The position numbers and the translations under genes are program-made. A model generated the notes under the pieces. The model ran no database searches. It worked only from the letters and a program-made list of their open reading frames with translations, and had not been told where the DNA came from. 21,475 nucleotides of DNA from a virus, in IMG/VR virus record IMGVR_UViG_3300033998_000382, positions 1 to 21,475 of that record; one strand, 5' to 3'. The number at the start of each line of letters is the position of its first letter. Within the stretch, counting starts at the first letter, position 1. Shown here in pieces: positions 14,940 to 21,475 of this stretch.

Positions 14940-15272
14940 TCAAATGAAGGCGGTTGTCCATTTCGCTTTTGTGATCTGTTCCAGTACCGCCTTCATGGGA
15001 ACCACCTCCTTTTTCACGTGGGTCAAGTCAGGGTGCTCCTTAACCCACTTCTTGGCCTTGTCCAGCGTCCAATTCTTATCCTTGGGAAAAATTAAAGACT
15101 GGGCAACCATTGACCCAGTCCCGTTTTTGAGTTTACCGACCACCATTTTAATGCCGTTGGTATTCTGCAGCTCTATCGTCCGAAAAGTTCCCTCCTGGAA
15201 GTCATCCGGGGACCTTATCCGGTAGCGGTAGCTGGTGCTGGTTTCGTCCCAGCCCCTATTTTTTTCGGGCAT
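14940..15272 (-). CDS. XkdF-like N-terminal domain ending at in-frame UGA
   Basis: This is a 110-aa product starting at ATG 15272 with GAGGTGG 6 bases upstream (a TTG at 15278 is in frame but overlaps the ribosome site). It holds 'YRYRIRSPDDFQEGTFRTIEL', 'IKMVVGKLKNG' and 'AQSLIFPKDKNWTLDKAKKWVKEH', a small domain recurrent at the N-terminus of phage XkdF-type proteins, where 'FPK..WT..KAKKWV..H' is typical. It ends KWTTAFI-stop. The next codon in the same frame begins the conserved LPDAAFAVIEP module, so this looks like the first part of one protein cut by UGA at 14940-14942. It overlaps the stop of the upstream gene by 17 bases. Confidence 0.7.
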   Translation of the reverse strand: MPEKNRGWDETSTSYRYRIRSPDDFQEGTFRTIELQNTNGIKMVVGKLKNGTGSMVAQSLIFPKDKNWTLDKAKKWVKEHPDLTHVKKEVVPMKAVLEQITKAKWTTAFI

Positions 15273-15639
15273 AATCAACCACCTCGCGTAAATGCGGCGG
15301 CAGCAGCTCCGCCGGGTAGAGCCTGGCCGCTATGCGGTCCAGGTACCACCACCAGCGTTCAAGCGGCGGCCTGGGCCGCATCTTCTTCCGTTCCCGCCAG
15401 CGGCCATCGTAAACGCACCACTCATTGACTCCCCTGGCGTGCTTTACAATGGCAATATCCGCAACAATTACCGCTTGTTTTTGCTCTTCGGTCAACTCCT
15501 CCCAGTGCTCGTGCAGGTAATCGCGGTCGTAAACAAAGCGGCTTATGGTTTCGTAAGTCAAAACCTCATCGTCCCACTCCGGGTAAACCCCGATGGTGTA
15601 GGAACGCAGGTAATCTTCCAGGGTCATTTCTCTCGGCAT
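15256..15639 (-). CDS. Hypothetical protein downstream of head morphogenesis gene
   Basis: This 127-aa protein is not recognised. The N-terminal half is acidic ('PEWDDEVLTYETISRFVYD', 'HEHWEELTEEQKQAVIVAD'), and the C-terminal half is basic and Trp-rich ('RERKKMRPRPPLERWWWYLD'). I chose ATG 15639 because GGAGG lies 8 bases upstream and it begins 3 bases past the TGA of the head morphogenesis gene; the frame is open 5 codons further up. It lies directly after a gene with a nuclease-like C-terminal domain, so a partner or inhibitor role is possible, but nothing in the sequence proves it. Confidence 0.65.
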   Translation of the reverse strand: MPREMTLEDYLRSYTIGVYPEWDDEVLTYETISRFVYDRDYLHEHWEELTEEQKQAVIVADIAIVKHARGVNEWCVYDGRWRERKKMRPRPPLERWWWYLDRIAARLYPAELLPPHLREVVDYARKK

Positions 15640-15641
15640 GG

Positions 15642-17036
15642 TCACTTCCTCCACGTCAACTCTACCCAGCCCTGACTTCTTTTGGCGTCCTCAATTCTTG
15701 CATCCAGGAAAACACGTTGCTCCTTCCGCGGCCCGTAAAACGTCTTTATCTGCTGGGTGTCCGCATCGACGACCACAACCCGCCAGTCCACCCCTCCCTT
15801 GGCGAAGGCGTACTGGAGATGGTCGTCCTTGAAAAACGCAAACACTCTGTCCGGGCTGAGTATAACGCTTTTGGCCGCCTCAACAAGTTCCTTAGTGTCG
15901 CCAATTCCCAACTCGGTGTGCTTTAAATGGCTTTTCGCTTTCCGCTCCGGCCAGGTCGTATGAGTCAGGGCGTTTAACTTATTTGTCCTCTCAAACGGAG
16001 TAAGGCTTTCCAGGTAATCACGTACCTCTTTCTGTGCCCTGCTGACCATCTCGCGTTCGTATTCAACCGGTACGTCTTCAGGTACTATTGTAACACTTTC
16101 CCTCCTCACGGTCACTCTAGGCACAACGGTGCTGCGGCAGTGAAAGTGGTAAGGCGGAAAGGCCATCCCGACCGGCAGGGTTCCGGTCGGCTTTCCACGA
16201 ATGTCCTCCAGTTTCAACCAGGGGGCTATCTTCTTTACGTCTTCCGGGCTTTTGGCGTCCAAAAGGGCGTCCCTCAGTCTAACGGCCTGCTCCACCTTGA
16301 TTATGCGGCCGTTCATCTCCCTGCATATGGCCGACGTCCTCTCGTCCATAACGGCAACGACCTCATACTCCGTTATCTCGGCCTCGACCATGCTTTCAAT
16401 GGCTCCCATGTTCCTTGCCCGGGTAATAGCATTCGCTGCAAGCCCGCGCCAGTAAGCGTAAGAGCGCCCTTTGAACTGTTCCCCCAGCATCTCCTTTAGG
16501 GCCTTCCCCACCTCTGCCCTGCCGAGACCCTGTTCAACGGCCAGTTCCCTGACCTTCCCCGCAATAGTCTCACCCAGCTGCTCCGAGTAATAGTTGCCGA
16601 TCCAGTAAACAGTGTGCTGGATAAGCATCTCTTTAGCCCGTTCGTCAACCAGATTGAGTGAAACCCCTACGTTCAACTCTTTGGCGAACGCCTCCCTGCC
16701 GTGCATGTATGCCGCTGTGACAATGGCGGTCACCTTTTCGGCGGTAGAAGCGGCCAAAGACGGGCCCAGGTGGTATTCCAGGGACTTTATGACCATGTCT
16801 ATTTTCTCGGGCGTAAGCGGATCTCCGAGCTGGCGCAGCTGCTCCAGAGCGGTTTCAATGGCTTTTTTAACTTGCTCGTTCCACTGCCTGCCCAGCGTTT
16901 CCTTTAACCTGCGTTCAAACTTTTCTATCTCCCCCGCTTCCTTGCACACAGGTACGAAAAACATGTAATCCAGGATGTAATCTATGGCCCGGGCGAGCTC
17001 CCGTCTTTCCTCTTTACTCAGCAAGCCCCAGTTCAT
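15642..17036 (-). CDS. Mu gpF-like head morphogenesis protein with PBECR-like C-terminal domain
   Basis: This is a 464-aa minor head protein that binds portal and capsid during assembly. The Mu-F-like core lies at about 130-310: 'LAANAITRARNMGAIESM' (199-216), 'MDERTSAICREMNG' (230-243) and 'PPYHFHCRSTVVPRVT' (294-309), with His/Cys residues that could bind metal. An extra domain follows at about 345-464: 'WPERKAKSHLKHTELG', 'SVILSPDRVFAF', 'LQYAFAKGGVDWRVVVVDA'. This strand pattern with H370/H373, 'SPD.V' and a Tyr is like PBECR (phage Barnase-EndoU-ColicinE5/D-RelE-like) nuclease domains often fused to this family; the nuclease call is inference. ATG follows GAGGAAT and overlaps the portal gene by 23 bases. 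Confidence 0.85.
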   Translation of the reverse strand: MNWGLLSKEERRELARAIDYILDYMFFVPVCKEAGEIEKFERRLKETLGRQWNEQVKKAIETALEQLRQLGDPLTPEKIDMVIKSLEYHLGPSLAASTAEKVTAIVTAAYMHGREAFAKELNVGVSLNLVDERAKEMLIQHTVYWIGNYYSEQLGETIAGKVRELAVEQGLGRAEVGKALKEMLGEQFKGRSYAYWRGLAANAITRARNMGAIESMVEAEITEYEVVAVMDERTSAICREMNGRIIKVEQAVRLRDALLDAKSPEDVKKIAPWLKLEDIRGKPTGTLPVGMAFPPYHFHCRSTVVPRVTVRRESVTIVPEDVPVEYEREMVSRAQKEVRDYLESLTPFERTNKLNALTHTTWPERKAKSHLKHTELGIGDTKELVEAAKSVILSPDRVFAFFKDDHLQYAFAKGGVDWRVVVVDADTQQIKTFYGPRKEQRVFLDARIEDAKRSQGWVELTWRK

Positions 17037-18612
17037 ATTCCTCTAACCTCTTCCGCACCTCGATCAGGAAACTGGCAAACTTCTTGACCGCCTGGGCCTC
17101 ATCTTCGGCCATGGCACTAGTAGCGGCAACAATTCCCGCCCGCAGTTTAGCGAGATAAACTTCGAGGGGTTCATCCAGCCAATCCGCCCTTTCCGGGTCG
17201 GGCAGTTCCTTGTTGAGAATTTCCTCTATCATGCGCCGGGCCTCCCGCACGGTTATCCCGGCCTTAATAAATGTGCCCAGCATTCCGGTCATCTCCTGGG
17301 CCGTGTCAACGGTAGGCGCCAAGCTCTTGAACTGCCAGTACTTAACGTCCATAGCCGGAAACAGCTTGCGGTTGATTAGGAAATCGAACTCATCCCGTTC
17401 CGGACCAAAAACCTGCTCCTCTGCTACCAGCCGGCTTTCTTCTGCCGTGGCCCTGGTATAGTCAGTTGTTTTGCCAACGTAGATGGGCGGCAACCTAAAA
17501 GCCGACCGCACTTTCTCCTGGTTCTTATCGTCATACTCGATAAAGAGGGCATCCTTCTGCTGGGCCTCGATCAGGGGTTTAATCTCGATACCGGCCTTCT
17601 GCCCCGATGGTGCCAATGGATTAGGAGTTGTCTCCGCCTCAATTACGAGTATTTTGTGGAACCCTTTGCGCCCCTTGATATTTTCCTGGATATAATCCTC
17701 TATCCGCTTAACGCTATCCGAGGCAAGCCGACCGGAAACCAGAACGGCCAACGGGGGAACCGTCTTGTTATCGAAATACTCGTAATTGACCTCTTCGGCC
17801 TGCCGGCTACCCCTCACCGATAGAATATTGCCGATCCACCGCGGTATGCCGTAGGGCGACCTGGGCGAATAAATTTTGAAGTGAATAACCTCGGTAGCCA
17901 GTACAACATCCGGCTTTTTTGCCTCTTCTTCGGTTAATACCTTGCCGGTTTTGGCGTCTATCAGCCTAGGATCTCCGAACTCCTTAAAGTACACCATTTT
18001 GCCGTCCCTAATCTGGACGAACCGCCTGAACCTTTTGCGGTGGGGGATTTCCTCATAACTGTTGTCGTCTCTTTTAACCCGCAAGACAATATCAGTCGGT
18101 TCAGGATCCAGCGGGGTAAGACGCATGGTGTAACTCTCCAGGTGCTCTATCCCGGCAATTTCACCCTTGCCGTTCCGCAGTATCTCCCAGTAGGCATTGC
18201 CGGTGGTCTCCAGGTCTCGCCTGGTTTTCCGCCTGATTTTCGTAAAGCTCTCGTCCGGGTTACAATACCGGAAAAAATTCCTTATGCGGCGCCGCTCGGC
18301 CTCCACCTCGGAAGGATATTTCCCGTCTGGGCCCAGCGTAACCCCCTCCACCGGCTCAAGCGTAAACCCAAACCCATCAATGTTGGTCTCCATGGCCTCT
18401 ATACACTGCGGGAGGATATTGCTGTACTCCGGCAGAAGGGTAAGTACCCGCAGATCATAAGGCGGCTCGATCACTCCCCCTTCTCCATATAGCCTGGCAA
18501 AGGGGTCCTCTTCCAATTTATTGCTGGTAACTATCTCCTTGCCGCCAAGCACCTGGGCCTTGTAGATGGTTGCCTGCAAGGCATCATTGTTAGTTTCCAA
18601 GTTAGTTTCCAA
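17014..18612 (-). CDS. Portal protein (PBSX family)
   Basis: This is a portal protein, about 532 aa, of the PBSX/HK97-like family; it forms the dodecameric ring through which DNA is packaged. Signatures are 'YGEGGVIEPPYDLRVLTLL' near the N-terminus, 'NILPQCIEAMETNIDGFGF', 'ATEVIHFKIYSPRSPYGIPRW', 'DNKTVPPLAVLVSG', and 'VRSAFRLPPIYVGKTTDYTR' with a helical C-terminus. The frame is open from GTG 18621, but that codon overlaps the ribosome site AAGGAG. TTG 18612 is 8 bases after AAGGAG and is the better start. The gene begins 12 bases after the stop of the large terminase and overlaps the start of the head morphogenesis gene, a standard packaging-operon arrangement. Confidence 0.94.
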   Translation of the reverse strand: METNLETNNDALQATIYKAQVLGGKEIVTSNKLEEDPFARLYGEGGVIEPPYDLRVLTLLPEYSNILPQCIEAMETNIDGFGFTLEPVEGVTLGPDGKYPSEVEAERRRIRNFFRYCNPDESFTKIRRKTRRDLETTGNAYWEILRNGKGEIAGIEHLESYTMRLTPLDPEPTDIVLRVKRDDNSYEEIPHRKRFRRFVQIRDGKMVYFKEFGDPRLIDAKTGKVLTEEEAKKPDVVLATEVIHFKIYSPRSPYGIPRWIGNILSVRGSRQAEEVNYEYFDNKTVPPLAVLVSGRLASDSVKRIEDYIQENIKGRKGFHKILVIEAETTPNPLAPSGQKAGIEIKPLIEAQQKDALFIEYDDKNQEKVRSAFRLPPIYVGKTTDYTRATAEESRLVAEEQVFGPERDEFDFLINRKLFPAMDVKYWQFKSLAPTVDTAQEMTGMLGTFIKAGITVREARRMIEEILNKELPDPERADWLDEPLEVYLAKLRAGIVAATSAMAEDEAQAVKKFASFLIEVRKRLEEYELGLAE

Positions 18613-18624
18613 TGCCACCACTCC

Positions 18625-21063
18625 TTAACCCAACACATAGGCCCGGCCTGCCCTAGTTTGTATCCCGTCGCTGATATCCCAGGCGGCTATCTGGGCCGCA
18701 TACGAGGTAACGTCAACCTGGTCGTCATGTTCACCGCTGGGAAATGCCAGCAGTTCCGCTTCGTACTCACCCAGCCAGGGGGCGCTTTTAGGGAAATACA
18801 CCATCCCGGCCTGCATCCTGGCCGCAGCCGGCAGGGCACGGGTAACTTTATCCGTCTCTGCTTTGAGCTCCACCACCGGGAGGCCTTCACGAAGCAGCAT
18901 CTGATACAGCGTAAGACCCAAGCCTCTAGATTCTACGGCCTGGACTGCGGGCTTAAATCTCAAATACGCCTGCCTGAACAGGTTGATCTGGTCCGGTCCC
19001 TCCAGCCGCTCCCGGATAAGGTCCAGAAGCAGGAGCTCCCGGTCGGGCGTGAGCGCCCAGGTGCCCAAAACGAAATAGTCTGCCGTGGTCTTGGTGGACC
19101 CGGCCGGGTCGCAGGTCTGGAATATCCAGCAGTCCTTCTTGGGTACCCTCTTGTCGCCCTCCGGCCGGTGCAAAGTGTACCACTCAGCTTCGGTCCGGTA
19201 ATAACGGAAATATTTACGTTTGAAGATGCCCCCCTCAGCCGGCTGGGGCCGCTGCTGATAGAGGGCTGCCCAAACATAACTTCCTACGCTGGCCTTGGTA
19301 GCCTCCAACGCCTTTTCATCGTATTGCTCTGGCCATAACGCTTCACCAGGTTGTCTCCCCAAAGGATCATTTTCCTCGGCCAGGGCTGGCAACCGCAGCA
19401 CCACCCACTGGTCGGCTTGAGAATCATCCCCAGCTTGTCTTAGAAGCCGACCAGCCAGGTCGTCTTCATGCCACCTGGTAAGGACCAGGATCACGGCTGC
19501 GCCTGGGAATAGTCTCGTGCGAAGCACAAACCGGTACCAGTCCCACACCGCATCCCGCTGCACTTTGCTGTTGGCAGCCTCGGCATCTTTCACCGGGTCG
19601 TCTATGATGGCCAGATGAGCGCCCTGGCCGGTGATGGGACCACCGATGCCTGCGGCAATCATGCCGCCGGGAGGTTGCCCGGGTGGAGCATTTTTATCTA
19701 ACACGTCCCACCGGTACATGGCACTGACATCTGGATTAACTTCCAAGCCCCACACCTCAGGCGCAAACTGGGCAAAGTCGTTCCTTGCCCGCATAGAAAA
19801 GCGAGCCGCAAGGCTCGCTGTGTGAGACGCTATGATAACCCGCCGATCCGGGTGACGCCCCAGGTACCAGGCGGGAAATTTGACCGTGGTGGTTTCACTG
19901 TTGTGCGTCGGCAGCATGCCTTCGCCGACCAGGAATAGATGGGACGGGTGGTCCACCTCGATGCATACCGTGTCAGCATACCCCGCTGGTTCAATGGTAA
20001 TGTAGTTGCCCAGGAACCGTGTTCCATTTTTGCAGCGCTCTCGCTTTCTTGGCAGTGATGCTGCTTCGGAGAAGTAGAACATAACACGCCACTTGCGTCC
20101 ACATATTCTACCGTTTAACGTAGCTGTTCCCTGAATAACGGTACACTTGACACCAAGAGAACGCACTAGCTCAGTTACATCTCTTGCTAGACGCTCATTC
20201 GTGGTACAAAACTCTACCTGGCCGTCAGGCGCCACATGGCCATCGGTATCAATGAGGCCCTGCAACAACGCAATGCGTTGTTTCCTTGACGCGCGTAGAT
20301 ATTCAGGCGGAATATGTTTGTTGTTAAGCAAGCCATACTTTTTTAAGAGAACATGTAAACCAAGGATGCCAATATTCCTCTCGTCCTTATGGGGTCTGGT
20401 AACGAATCCTTCAGCCTTAATTCTCGCTAGAATATGCTCCCTGTCTTCCTCACCCTGAGTGATGAACCCGCAAGAGCTCCGGCCATCGCCGAGCCACACT
20501 CCCAGCGTGTAGGGCGGGACTGGTAGGGCGCGCTCAGGCAACTCAAGTCCGGCATGCATCGGCACCATTGGAGCGCGAAAGTCTCTCATTCGCTGCTGAC
20601 GGTGATATAGAAACTGCGTCTCCCGAATACTAAAGATCTTGCGTTTCCGGTCAAGCCTCACATACCACTCGTGCGCAGCATCAGCGAGCACGCTGGTGCC
20701 TGTGTCCGTAGTAACCCTATAAACTGGACGATTCCGCCAGACTGGCGACATACCTACTACACGGGTCACCGTGCCATCGCCAGCAAACACCTCGTCACCA
20801 GGTCGCAGAGCCTCGATGGTTGTCCAACCATGAGGCGTCGGAATCAGCGTACCGACCGCCAATGCCTTGCCATGGCGCGGAGGCATCTCCACGATTAGCC
20901 TGGAGATTTCACCCCGCTCTACGGCCATCAGATACTCCCCCAGGAGTTTTATATGCGCCGGCCGGCGATAACTGGGATCAACGTAACTGGCCCAGCCAAG
21001 GACGTGTGCCCGGGCCGCGCCTATCCTCCAGGCCTGGTTGCTTATCCTCGGCAAATATGGCAT
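18625..21063 (-). CDS. terL: Terminase large subunit with intein in its P-loop
   Basis: This is the DNA packaging motor. Numbering from the longest frame (TTG/ATG-type start at 21195), the Walker A 'MPPRHGK' ends at residue 110, and its partner 'SETTTV' resumes at 433 after an intein of 322 residues. Walker B is 'AHLAIIDDPVKD' (526-537), followed by 'LVLTRWHEDDLAGRLL'. The C-terminal nuclease shows 'CDPAGS' (D696), 'VESRGLG' (E755) and 'HDDQVD' (D824/D825). Mature protein would be about 490 aa from ATG 21063 (residue 45), which I prefer because homology-like sequence starts near there. It still overlaps the small terminase by 86 bases. No clear ribosome site precedes that ATG, so the start is uncertain. 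Without splicing the ATPase would be inactive. Confidence 0.93.
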   Translation of the reverse strand: MPYLPRISNQAWRIGAARAHVLGWASYVDPSYRRPAHIKLLGEYLMAVERGEISRLIVEMPPRHGKALAVGTLIPTPHGWTTIEALRPGDEVFAGDGTVTRVVGMSPVWRNRPVYRVTTDTGTSVLADAAHEWYVRLDRKRKIFSIRETQFLYHRQQRMRDFRAPMVPMHAGLELPERALPVPPYTLGVWLGDGRSSCGFITQGEEDREHILARIKAEGFVTRPHKDERNIGILGLHVLLKKYGLLNNKHIPPEYLRASRKQRIALLQGLIDTDGHVAPDGQVEFCTTNERLARDVTELVRSLGVKCTVIQGTATLNGRICGRKWRVMFYFSEAASLPRKRERCKNGTRFLGNYITIEPAGYADTVCIEVDHPSHLFLVGEGMLPTHNSETTTVKFPAWYLGRHPDRRVIIASHTASLAARFSMRARNDFAQFAPEVWGLEVNPDVSAMYRWDVLDKNAPPGQPPGGMIAAGIGGPITGQGAHLAIIDDPVKDAEAANSKVQRDAVWDWYRFVLRTRLFPGAAVILVLTRWHEDDLAGRLLRQAGDDSQADQWVVLRLPALAEENDPLGRQPGEALWPEQYDEKALEATKASVGSYVWAALYQQRPQPAEGGIFKRKYFRYYRTEAEWYTLHRPEGDKRVPKKDCWIFQTCDPAGSTKTTADYFVLGTWALTPDRELLLLDLIRERLEGPDQINLFRQAYLRFKPAVQAVESRGLGLTLYQMLLREGLPVVELKAETDKVTRALPAAARMQAGMVYFPKSAPWLGEYEAELLAFPSGEHDDQVDVTSYAAQIAAWDISDGIQTRAGRAYVLG
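19900..20865 (-). mobile_element. Class 3-type intein with LAGLIDADG homing endonuclease
   Basis: This is an in-frame protein-splicing element of 322 residues. It starts 'ALAVGTLIPTPHGWTTIEAL' (block A, Ala1 in place of Cys/Ser) and ends 'GMLPTHN' before Ser+1. Block B has His65 and Trp67 ('AAHEW'), block F has Cys301 ('VCIEVDHPSHLFLV') and block G has Thr320 before His321-Asn322. This is the Trp-Cys-Thr set that marks class 3 inteins, in which the block F Cys starts splicing. The endonuclease motifs are 'LGVWLGDG' (121-128) and 'LLQGLIDTDG' (200-209), with Asp127 and Asp208 as likely metal ligands, so it appears intact. The DNA looks AT-richer than the flanking extein, consistent with transfer. 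Splicing would rejoin GK and S of the Walker A motif. Confidence 0.93.
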
Positions 21064-21475
21064 CAAGAAGTTCGGGCCTTTCGGCAATAATTCGCTGGGT
21101 GATTTCGTATTCACGGCGTTCCACCACCTCCGGCCTAGCCGTAGGTTTGCCGGAGAGAAGTTGGGCATCCTGAATGGCATAGTGCATAGCACCAACTACA
21201 GCCCGGAGCCAGGCAGCGGAGTCACGATCTTTATCACCCGGCCTGGCCATAAAGGTCCTGGTTTCACGCACCCCATCCTCGGCAAGCCGATAAAGTTCGT
21301 CGGCCAGGGCCTTGAGGCGTTCCACAATGTAGTCTTTCGCTTCAGCAACAGCCTCTTGGGCCGCCTGCTTAGCCAAAGCCTCCAACTTTTTCGGGGTTCG
21401 GTTCGGTTCGTTCGGTTCGCTTGGTTCGGTTCGGTTCGCCTCCGAACGCCACCGCTTGATGGTTCCCGCCGGGAT
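20978..21475 (-). CDS. terS: Terminase small subunit (N-terminus beyond window)
   Basis: The frame is open to the window's right edge; the start lies outside. The first visible residues, 'IPAGTIKRWRSEA', are the end of the helix-turn-helix DNA-binding domain of PBSX/XtmA-type small terminases. Then comes a low-complexity linker (NRTEPSEPNEPNRTP) made by CGAAC pentamers, a helix 'KQAAQEAVAEAKDYIVERL', and 'DRDSAAWLRAVVGAMHYAIQDAQLLSGKPTARPE', the oligomerisation region ('LLSG..T.RPE' is typical). The C-terminus ends 'GPGTRPWLGQLR'. It recognises packaging sites and regulates the large terminase, whose gene overlaps it. Because the ATG is missing, full size is unknown. Confidence 0.85.
   Translation of the reverse strand: MPAGTIKRWRSEANRTEPSEPNEPNRTPKKLEALAKQAAQEAVAEAKDYIVERLKALADELYRLAEDGVRETRTFMARPGDKDRDSAAWLRAVVGAMHYAIQDAQLLSGKPTARPEVVERREYEITQRIIAERPELLDAIFAEDKQPGLEDRRGPGTRPWLGQLR
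21396..21438. repeat. GTTCG/CGAAC pentamer repeat in terS linker
   Basis: Seven complete and one partial copy of GTTCG lie in 43 bases, with one TTG interruption. On the coding strand they read CGAAC and encode the Asn/Pro/Glu/Arg/Thr linker between DNA-binding and oligomerisation domains. As 5 is not a multiple of 3, only changes of three copies keep the frame. Confidence 0.85.

Noticed and set aside
14896-14942. Selenocysteine insertion at the in-frame UGA
   Set aside because: A hairpin is at a fitting distance, but its loop is UUUU without the conserved G, and a selenocysteine in a head protease has no precedent that I know of. Read-through or mutation is more likely.
20865-21195. Using the first codon of the longest large terminase frame as start
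   Set aside because: The first 44 residues lie in the overlap with the small terminase, are not like terminase N-termini, and have no ribosome site.
21396-21438. GTTCG tract as CRISPR or attachment site
   Set aside because: Units are 5 bases with no spacers and lie within the reading frame of the small terminase.
1-21475. Defective tailocin or stand-alone injection system
   Set aside because: Complete large terminase, portal, capsid and head morphogenesis genes show a DNA-packaging phage head, so this is not a headless tail locus.

Overview
The window is a near-complete head-and-tail module of a contractile-tailed (myovirus-type) phage or prophage. Almost every gene is on the minus strand, so the operon reads from right (21475) to left (1). 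Both ends are cut: the small terminase lacks its N-terminus and a baseplate gene lacks its C-terminus. Strong GGAGG-type ribosome binding sites, many GTG/TTG starts, moderately high GC, a PBSX-like head and T4/extracellular-injection-system-like tail parts suggest a host among moderately GC-rich, perhaps thermophilic, Firmicutes (Clostridia/Peptococcaceae-like). That host assignment is inference. No integrase, lysis, replication or host gene is in the window, so prophage and free phage cannot be told apart.  DNA packaging and head (21475 to about 12470): small terminase (partial); large terminase whose Walker A P-loop is interrupted by a 322-residue intein with a LAGLIDADG endonuclease; PBSX-type portal; Mu gpF-like head morphogenesis protein with an extra C-terminal nuclease-like domain; a 127-aa unknown; an XkdF-like protease region split by an in-frame UGA; a scaffold-like protein; and the major capsid protein.  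Head-tail joining (12454 to 9177): three small proteins, one a DUF5659 member; a head-tail connector; a head closure protein; a virion morphogenesis (gpG/S-like) protein; a tail terminator candidate; and a small pre-sheath protein. A single gene on the opposite strand (10941-11192) encodes a small membrane protein flanked by two CxxC pairs. It sits in the only real gap of the operon and looks like a moron.  Tail and baseplate (9177 to 1): contractile sheath; gp19-like tube followed by an intrinsic terminator that overlaps the stop codon; a tail assembly chaperone pair joined by a T-TTT-TTA -1 frameshift site; a 1186-aa tape measure with 22-residue Trp repeats; a CIS-tube/LysM pair; a gpD-like hub; a gpV-like spike; a gp25-like wedge; and the start of a J-like baseplate protein.  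The most notable points are the intein with the WCT signature of class 3 inteins placed exactly between GK and S of the terminase P-loop, the in-frame UGA inside the protease reading frame with no usable restart, the intact frameshift cassette, and the antisense zinc-ribbon membrane protein. No gene-free stretch longer than 300 bases exists.
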